DNA of 5,803 bases from NCBI GenBank assembly GCA_048158365.1, contig JBLLNL010000025.1, one strand, 5' to 3'. The notes under the pieces were generated by a model that worked only from the letters and a program-made list of their open reading frames with translations, made no database searches and was not told the origin of the DNA. The position numbers and the translations under genes are program-made. Source of the stretch: Azoarcus_F sp048158365 (GTDB taxonomy: Bacteria > Pseudomonadota > Gammaproteobacteria > Burkholderiales > Rhodocyclaceae). Below, piece by piece: positions 1 through 5,803 of this stretch (its first letter is position 1; every line of letters begins with the position of its first letter).

Positions 1-9
1 TTGAGTTAG

Positions 10-122
10 TCTGACGATGACCTACTTTCACACACGTAATGTGCACTATCATCGGCGCGGTCACGTTTCACGGTCCTGTTCGGGATGGGAAGGGGTGGTT
101 CCATGACGCTATGGTCGTCAGA
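10..122 (-). rRNA. rrf: 5S ribosomal RNA
   Basis: This is the last gene of the operon and encodes the 5S RNA of the large ribosomal subunit. The minus strand opens with TCTGACGACCATAGCG and closes with GGTCATCGTCAGA, which pair as the terminal helix I. Between them lie the conserved 5S elements CCCATCCCGAACAGG and GTAGGTC. The length of about 113 nt is usual for proteobacterial 5S. Complementarity of the ends extends a base or two beyond the chosen limits (positions 8-16 with 116-124), so each end is uncertain by a few bases. Only nine bases remain downstream, so the operon terminator or any distal tRNA lies outside the window. Confidence 0.95.
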
Positions 123-237
123 CTGTGACGGGGTAACAAGTGGGTTTGGGTAAAGTGTGAGTGTGTGTGTGGGGTGTGTGATGTTGTTTTGTTAGCGTGT
201 GTTGTTTTTGAACCGTTGCGTTGTTTTGCATGGTTAT
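123..237 (-). other. 23S-5S intergenic spacer, AC-rich on the transcribed strand
   Basis: This transcribed spacer of about 115 bases holds no gene or tRNA. Its 23S-proximal end (228-237) is the distal part of the 23S processing stem. The rest is strongly skewed: the plus strand is G/T-rich with GTGTGTGTGTG at about 162-172, so the RNA is A/C-rich and probably unstructured. That would suit single-stranded RNA open to the endonuclease that frees the 5S precursor (RNase E in studied proteobacteria; this is inference). Confidence 0.75.
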
Positions 238-247
238 AGGATCAAGC
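228..247 (-). repeat. 23S processing stem, 3' arm
   Basis: These 20 bases are the exact reverse complement of 3350-3369, more than 3 kb away at the other end of the 23S gene. In the transcript the two flanks would form an uninterrupted 20-bp helix that brings together the 5' and 3' ends of pre-23S rRNA. A helix of this kind is the RNase III substrate that releases pre-23S. Pairing stops at both sides (227 against 3370, 248 against 3349). The mature 3' end at about 238 lies within the helix. Confidence 0.85.
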
Positions 248-474
248 CTCACGGGCAATTAGTACGGGTTAGCTGAGCGTGTTACCACGCGTGCACACCC
301 CGCCTATCAACGTTGTGGTCTTCAACGACCCTTCAGGGGGCTCGAGGCCCCGGGGAAGTCTCATCTTGAGGCGAGTTTCCCGCTTAGATGCTTTCAGCGG
401 TTATCTCTTCCGCACTTAGCTACCCGGCGATGCGACTGGCGTCACAACCGGTACACCAGAGGTGCGTCCACTCC

Positions 475-488
475 GGTCCTCTCGTACT
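475..488 (-). other. Sarcin-ricin loop of 23S rRNA
   Basis: The minus strand reads AGTACGAGAGGACC, the near-universal domain VI loop that contacts elongation factors and is the target of ribotoxins. Its intact sequence supports a functional gene rather than a decayed copy. Confidence 0.93.
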
Positions 489-574
489 AGGAGCAGGCCC
501 TCTCAAACTTCCAGCGCCCACGGCAGATAGGGACCAAACTGTCTCACGACGTTTTAAACCCAGCTCACGTACCA

Positions 575-607
<33 letters not shown>

Positions 608-612
608 GGCTA

Positions 613-662
<50 letters not shown>

Positions 663-681
663 ATGTGAACTCTTGGGCGGA

Positions 682-755
<74 letters not shown>

Positions 756-873
756 TGACCTGCTTTCGCACCTGCTCGACCTGTCCGTCTCGCAGTCAAG
801 CCATCTTTTGCCATTGCACTATCAACACGATGTCCGACCGTGTCTAGATGACCTTCGTACTCCTCCGTTACCT

Positions 874-904
<31 letters not shown>

Positions 905-1059
905 TGCCATGCACGGTCCCCGACCCGGATTCACGGGCCCAGGTTAGAACCTCAACGACACCAGGGTGGTATTTCAAGGTTGGCTCCATGAGAACTGGCG
1001 TTCCCACTTCAAAGCCTCCCACCTATCCTACACAAGTGACGTCAAAGTCCAATGCAAAG

Positions 1060-1094
<35 letters not shown>

Positions 1095-1164
1095 CGCGGG
1101 GAGATTGCATCTTCACAAACACTTCAACTTCGCTGAGTCTCAGGAGGAGACAGTGTGGCCATCG

Positions 1165-1258
<94 letters not shown>

Positions 1259-1507
1259 CAAGAGCTTGCACCCCATCACTTAACCTTCCGGCACCGGGCA
1301 GGCGTCACACCGTATACGTCATCTTTCGATTTTGCACAGTGCTGTGTTTTTAATAAACAGTCGCAGCCACCGATTCTCTGCGGCCCACTTCGACTCCACC
1401 CGCGAGGGGTTTCACCTACCATGGGCATACCTTCTCCCGAAGTTACGGTATCAATTTGCCGAGTTCCTTCTCCTGAGTTCTCTCAAGCGCCTGGGTATTT
1501 TCTACCT

Positions 1508-1538
<31 letters not shown>

Positions 1539-2121
1539 TCTTAGACTGAAGCTTAGAGGCTTTTCCTGGAAGCAGGGTATCACTCACTTCAGGCTCAATG
1601 AGCCCTCGTCATCACGCCTCATCTTAGCCCGGCGGATTTGCCTACCAGGCACGACTACACGCTTAAACCACCTATTCCAACAGATGGCCGAGCTAACCTT
1701 CTCCGTCCCCCCATCGCATCTAAGAGCGGTACAGGAATATTGACCTGTTTCCCATCGACTACGCATTTCTGCCTCGCCTTAGGGGCCGACTCACCCTGCG
1801 CCGATGAACGTTGCGCAGGAAACCTTGGGCTTTCGGCGAGGGCGCTTTTCACGCCCTTTATCGCTACTCATGTCAGCATTCGCACTTCCGATACCTCCAG
1901 CATCCCTTACGAGACACCTTCACAGGCTTACGGAACGCTCCCCTACCATGTGTCAAAGACACATCCGCAGCTTCGGTTCATGGCTTGAGCCCCGTTACAT
2001 CTTCCGCGCAGGACGACTCGACTAGTGAGCTATTACGCTTTCTTTAAAGGATGGCTGCTTCTAAGCCAACCTCCTAGCTGTCTGGGCCTTCCCACTTCGT
2101 TTCCCACTTAGCCATGTATTT

Positions 2122-2154
<33 letters not shown>

Positions 2155-2617
2155 CTCGACAACGGACGTTAGCACCCGCTGTCTGTCTGCCGTATATCAC
2201 TTTGCGGTATTCGGAGTTTGCTATTGCGGGGTAAATCGCGATGACCCCCCCAACAATTACAGTGCTCTACCCCCGCAAGTGTCCGTACGACGCACTACCT
2301 AAATAGTTTTCGGGGAGAACCAGCTATTTCCGGATTTGTTTAGCCTTTCACCCCTATCCACAGCTCATCCCCTAATTTTTCAACATTAGTGGGTTCGGAC
2401 CTCCAGTACCTGTTACGGCACCTTCATCCTGGCCATGGATAGATCATCCGGTTTCGGGTCTACGCCCAGCAACTCAATCGCCCTTATCAGACTCGGTTTC
2501 CCTACGCCTCCCCTATTCGGTTAAGCTCGCTACTGAACGTAAGTCGCTGACCCATTATACAAAAGGTACGCAGTCACCCCTGCTTCAAACGCCCTCCGGG
2601 CTTATTGAACCAGGGCC

Positions 2618-2644
2618 GACTACAACGCGTGCCGCGTTGTAGTC
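2618..2644 (-). repeat. Perfect 12-bp hairpin within the helix 25 insertion
   Basis: GACTACAACGCG (2618-2629) and CGCGTTGTAGTC (2633-2644) are perfect reverse complements separated by only three bases, TGC on the plus strand and GCA in the RNA. No mismatch or wobble interrupts the stem, which suggests that the structure is maintained or recently acquired. It forms one arm of the inserted domain. Confidence 0.85.
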
Positions 2645-2670
2645 ACCTATTTCACTGCCCTCTGAACACT

Positions 2671-2704
2671 TTTGATGCGTCGCGCTTGCAGCGCGTGCAT
2701 CAAA
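2671..2704 (-). repeat. Long two-part hairpin within the helix 25 insertion
   Basis: The outer stem TTTGATGC (2671-2678) pairs with GCATCAAA (2697-2704). After a small asymmetric internal loop the inner stem CGCGCT (2681-2686) pairs with AGCGCG (2690-2695), closing on TGC. That is 14 pairs in 34 bases. It shares the plus-strand TGC trinucleotide loop with the neighbouring hairpin at 2618-2644. Confidence 0.8.
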
Positions 2705-3125
2705 GCACCCAAAGACGCTTGAAGCAGGGGCTCCCACTGTTTGTATGCATGCGGTTTCAGGATCTATTTCACTCCCCTCCCGGGGTTCTTTTCGCCTTTC
2801 CCTCACGGTACTGGTTCACTATCGGTCGATCACGAGTATTTAGCCTTGGAGGATGGTCCCCCCATCTTCAGACAGGATTTCTCGTGCCCCGCCCTACTTG
2901 TCGCACGCTCAGACCCGCCACCGATTTTTCGCATACGGGACTATCACCCTGTATCGTCGGACTTTCCAGACCGTTTTGCTAAATCGATGGTTTAGTCGTG
3001 CAGGCTGTTCCGTGTTCGCTCGCCACTACTTACGGAATCTCGGTTGATTTCTTTTCCTCCGGCTACTTAGATGTTTCAGTTCGCCGGGTTCGCCCCAACT
3101 GGCCTATGTATTCAGCCAGTGGTGA

Positions 3126-3225
3126 CCCTTCACACATGGCTCTCGCGCCACATGTGCCAGCAACTTCTATTGCCAGCAGATGTATTTTGGTGTGCTTGCG
3201 CACGCCGAAAGCCATCTGTGAAGGG
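3126..3225 (-). other. Intervening sequence in 23S helix 9
   Basis: The insert sits about 133 nt from the 23S 5' end, between RNA segments GGGGAAACCCGG and GGCTGAATACATAGG, which flank helix 9. A short hairpin is expected there. Instead, arms 3126-3141 and 3210-3225 pair at 15 of 16 positions, with one G-G mismatch in the RNA, and enclose about 68 bases. Within these, RNA GTGC-GCAA-GCAC forms a stem closed by a GNRA tetraloop (about 3191-3206). GCTGGCAA and TTGCTGGC form a second 8-bp stem with two G-U pairs (about 3156-3177). Helix 9 IVSs are well known in Alphaproteobacteria, where RNase III excision yields a 5.8S-like fragment. The same fate here is inferred. Confidence 0.85.
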
Positions 3226-3349
3226 CCGGGTTTCCCCATTCGGACATCGGGGGATCAAAGCTCCATTGCCAGCTCCCCCCCGCTTTTCGCAGGCTTGCAC
3301 GTCCTTCATCGCCTGTGATCGCCAAGGCATCCACCACATGCACTTAGTC

Positions 3350-3369
3350 GCTTGATCCTATAACCATGC
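3350..3369 (-). repeat. 23S processing stem, 5' arm
   Basis: This is the perfect 20-base reverse complement of 228-247. It covers the first nine nucleotides of mature 23S and eleven nucleotides of spacer upstream. Pairing with the far arm closes pre-23S into a loop for RNase III release. Confidence 0.85.
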
Positions 3370-3555
3370 CGCCTCCACATACTCGAGGCGAACACCGCCA
3401 TAAAACACAAACCACGCTTCGTGCTTTGTCACTCGTCCCGAAGCCGGTTCAAGACACGGAAACGAGTAACGTCTGTAAAACATGCAATCACACAACCCAT
3501 GCAACCATTGGCCTGACATTGCCACCAACGGCTGCACACTTTACTTTCTACCCAC

Positions 3556-3567
3556 TTGTTAAAGAGC
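3556..3567 (-). promoter_or_regulatory. boxA antitermination element in the spacer
   Basis: The minus strand reads GCTCTTTAACAA, an exact match to the core of the rRNA boxA consensus as I know it from E. coli. Nascent boxA RNA binds NusB-NusE (S10) and nucleates an antitermination complex that keeps polymerase processive through untranslated rRNA. A second copy ahead of 23S, after the leader copy, is a usual proteobacterial arrangement. Confidence 0.8.
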
Positions 3568-3596
3568 TGTTTCGCCTCTGGAGACCAGTTCGAAAC

Positions 3597-3661
3597 CTTA
3601 AGCACTGCACACACACCCTGCACCCCCACCACCAGGGCACACGCTGTCCGCACTGCTTAAG
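3597..3661 (-). repeat. Imperfect inverted repeat between tRNA-Ala and boxA
   Basis: CTTAAGCA (3597-3604) and TGCTTAAG (3654-3661) are perfect 8-base inverted repeats. A smaller nested stem, CCCTG (3616-3620) with CAGGG (3633-3637), lies inside. The result is a plausible branched hairpin in the tRNA-Ala trailer that might act as a boundary for tRNA 3' processing. Its role is inferred and the stem is modest. Confidence 0.45.
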
Positions 3662-3721
3662 CCTCGACACCACTGTCGCTTGCTTGACCTACACCTCGTT
3701 CGCGCGCCGCGCGTTCCGCTC

Positions 3722-3797
3722 TGGTGGAGCTGGTCGGGATCGAACCGACGACCCTCGGCTTGCAAAGCCGATGCTCTCCCAGCTGAGCTACAGCCCC
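3722..3797 (-). tRNA. alaT: tRNA-Ala, anticodon UGC
   Basis: This 76-nt tRNA has a full cloverleaf on the minus strand. The 5' acceptor strand GGGGCTG pairs mostly with CAGCTCC near the 3' end. The D arm contains AGCTCAGCTGGGAGAGC, the anticodon loop is TTTGCAA with UGC at 34-36, and the T arm contains GGTTCGATCC. A33-type anomalies are absent and the 3' CCA is encoded. It decodes GCN alanine codons. Placement after tRNA-Ile and before 23S is the common proteobacterial spacer pair, so it is co-transcribed with the rRNAs and freed by RNase P and 3' processing. The symbol is borrowed from the E. coli spacer tRNA. Confidence 0.97.
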
Positions 3798-3827
3798 TTC
3801 TTCGCTCAACACACGAACCGAAGTCTG

Positions 3828-3904
3828 TGGTGGGTCTGGTTGGGTTCGAACCAACGACCCCCGCCTTATCAAGACGGTGCTCTAACCAGCTGAGCTACAG
3901 ACCC
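3828..3904 (-). tRNA. ileT: tRNA-Ile, anticodon GAU
   Basis: This 77-nt tRNA has a perfect 7-bp acceptor stem on the minus strand, GGGTCTG with CAGACCC, followed by A and an encoded CCA. The D arm contains TAGCTCAGCTGGTTAGAGC, the anticodon region is TCTTGATAAG with GAU, and the T arm is GTTGGTTCGAACCCAAC. It decodes AUU and AUC. It stands 30 bases ahead of tRNA-Ala and 152 bases after 16S in the same transcript. The symbol follows E. coli usage for the spacer tRNA. Confidence 0.97.
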
Positions 3905-5594
<1,690 letters not shown>

Positions 5595-5707
5595 AATCCA
5601 ACAGCACTCAAAGTCATTGCTGACAAAAATCATTCCTGATTCGTTTGAGCACTCAATCTTCAAACTCTTGCAGGCATCCAAAAAGACACCCTCGAAGACG
5701 ATTCAAA

Positions 5708-5737
5708 GATCCGAGCACCCACACTTATCGATTGTCC
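5708..5737 (-). repeat. 16S processing stem, 5' arm
   Basis: This leader segment pairs with 4000-4030 on the far side of 16S, with several G-U pairs and a short bulge. It lies immediately downstream of boxA in the transcript, which is the usual leader layout. RNase III cutting here would produce a 5'-extended pre-16S. Confidence 0.75.
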
Positions 5738-5740
5738 AAG

Positions 5741-5752
5741 TTTTTAAAGAAC
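5741..5752 (-). promoter_or_regulatory. boxA-like antitermination element in the leader
   Basis: The minus strand reads GTTCTTTAAAAA, differing from the spacer copy GCTCTTTAACAA at two positions. It sits directly upstream of the 16S processing stem, the position expected for the leader boxA that recruits NusB-NusE for antitermination. Confidence 0.7.
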
Positions 5753-5782
5753 CGCCGCAATCACCGCCAGCGAAGAAGCGGA

Positions 5783-5788
5783 ATTATG
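5783..5788 (-). promoter_or_regulatory. Possible -10 element of the rRNA promoter
   Basis: The minus strand reads CATAAT, one base from TATAAT, with transcription then expected to start near 5775. The matching -35 hexamer should lie about 17 bases upstream, just past the window edge, so the promoter cannot be confirmed. The distance of about 25-30 bases to boxA is shorter than in some operons, and a more distal promoter may also exist. Confidence 0.35.
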
Positions 5789-5803
5789 ATCAACTCAACA
5801 CAC

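Larger units (their letters stand above)
2577..2730 (-). other. Intervening sequence in 23S helix 25
   Basis: Canonical 23S sequence stops after the segment equivalent to GGGAGC (RNA sense, about 2731-2736) and resumes at GTGACTGCGTACC. Where E. coli has a short helix 25 of about 14 nt, this gene has about 154 nt. The outer arms 2577-2591 and 2716-2730 pair over 15 bp with a single G-U wobble. Inside are a perfect 12-bp hairpin (2618-2644), a long GC-rich hairpin (2671-2704) and a possible small stem (GCCCT at 2591-2595 with AGGGC at 2612-2616). Helix 25 is an established site for IVSs in Salmonella and related enterics and in Haemophilus, where RNase III excises them and leaves the 23S fragmented. 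There is no room for an S23-type IVS protein gene. Excision here is inferred from the helix; an unexcised expansion segment is the alternative. Confidence 0.85.
3359..3721 (-). other. tRNA-Ala to 23S transcribed spacer
   Basis: These 363 bases separate tRNA-Ala from 23S and contain no further tRNA or credible protein gene. Going downstream in the transcript they hold a GC-rich stretch just after tRNA-Ala (about 3700-3720), an inverted repeat (3597-3661), a boxA element (3556-3567), and then the 5' arm of the 23S processing stem (3359-3369). The segment 3370-3555 shows nothing I recognise. Confidence 0.8.
5595..5803 (-). other. rRNA operon leader region
   Basis: These 209 bases upstream of 16S include a possible promoter -10 element (5783-5788), the leader boxA (5741-5752) and the 5' arm of the 16S processing stem (5708-5737). 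A small hairpin follows, GTTTGA (5643-5648) with TCAAAC (5660-5665). The octamer GCACTCAA occurs twice, at 5604-5611 and 5649-5656. No protein-coding signal is present. The -35 region and any UP element or Fis sites would lie at or beyond the window edge. Confidence 0.75.

Noticed and set aside
1..9. An operon terminator after 5S
   Set aside because: Only nine bases are present beyond the 5S 3' end, with no visible hairpin or U-tract. Any terminator is outside the window.
1930..2060. A third intervening sequence at helix 45, another common IVS site
   Set aside because: The segment around the GTPase centre and the helix 45 region aligns by eye with E. coli 23S at about normal length, with only a short hairpin (TGTGTC-AAA-GACACA).
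2577..2730. An IVS-encoded S23-type protein or a group I intron with a homing endonuclease
   Set aside because: The insert is only about 154 bases, with no intact frame of useful length and no intron core motifs. It is bounded by a simple stem typical of an IVS.

Overview
The window is one complete ribosomal RNA operon lying entirely on the minus strand. In transcription order (high to low coordinates) it reads: leader with a boxA antiterminator, 16S rRNA, tRNA-Ile(GAU), tRNA-Ala(UGC), 23S rRNA, 5S rRNA. No protein-coding gene is supported. Every open reading frame in the window falls within or antisense to structured RNA genes or their spacers.

The order 16S-Ile-Ala-23S-5S, CCA encoded in both tRNAs, a canonical anti-Shine-Dalgarno 3' end on 16S, and boxA-like elements in both leader and 16S-23S spacer are those of a typical bacterial, proteobacterial-type operon. 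Recalled 16S signatures (the V1-V3 wording, the region before the 530 loop, and the 3' minor domain) fit Betaproteobacteria. I cannot separate Burkholderiales (Alcaligenaceae-like) from Rhodocyclales by eye.

Layout: 5S at about 10-122; an AC/GT-rich 23S-5S spacer at 123-237; 23S at about 238-3358; a spacer at 3359-3721 with boxA and an inverted repeat; tRNA-Ala at 3722-3797; a 30-base gap; tRNA-Ile at 3828-3904; a spacer at 3905-4056; 16S at about 4057-5594; the leader at 5595-5803, reaching the window edge. The 5' and 3' flanks of both 16S and 23S are complementary (16S about 30 pairs with wobbles; 23S a perfect 20 pairs). These are the expected RNase III processing stems.

The unusual point is the 23S gene. 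It is about 3.12 kb, some 200-250 bases longer than an ordinary proteobacterial 23S. The excess sits in two stem-bounded insertions: one of about 100 bases at helix 9 (3126-3225) and one of about 154 bases at helix 25 (2577-2730). Both look like intervening sequences (IVSs), the kind that RNase III excises without religation. If so, the mature 23S would be three pieces of about 133, 395 and 2339 nt, including a 5' piece resembling eukaryotic 5.8S. IVSs at each of these sites are known in other bacteria. Both together in one apparently betaproteobacterial gene is the observation most worth checking.
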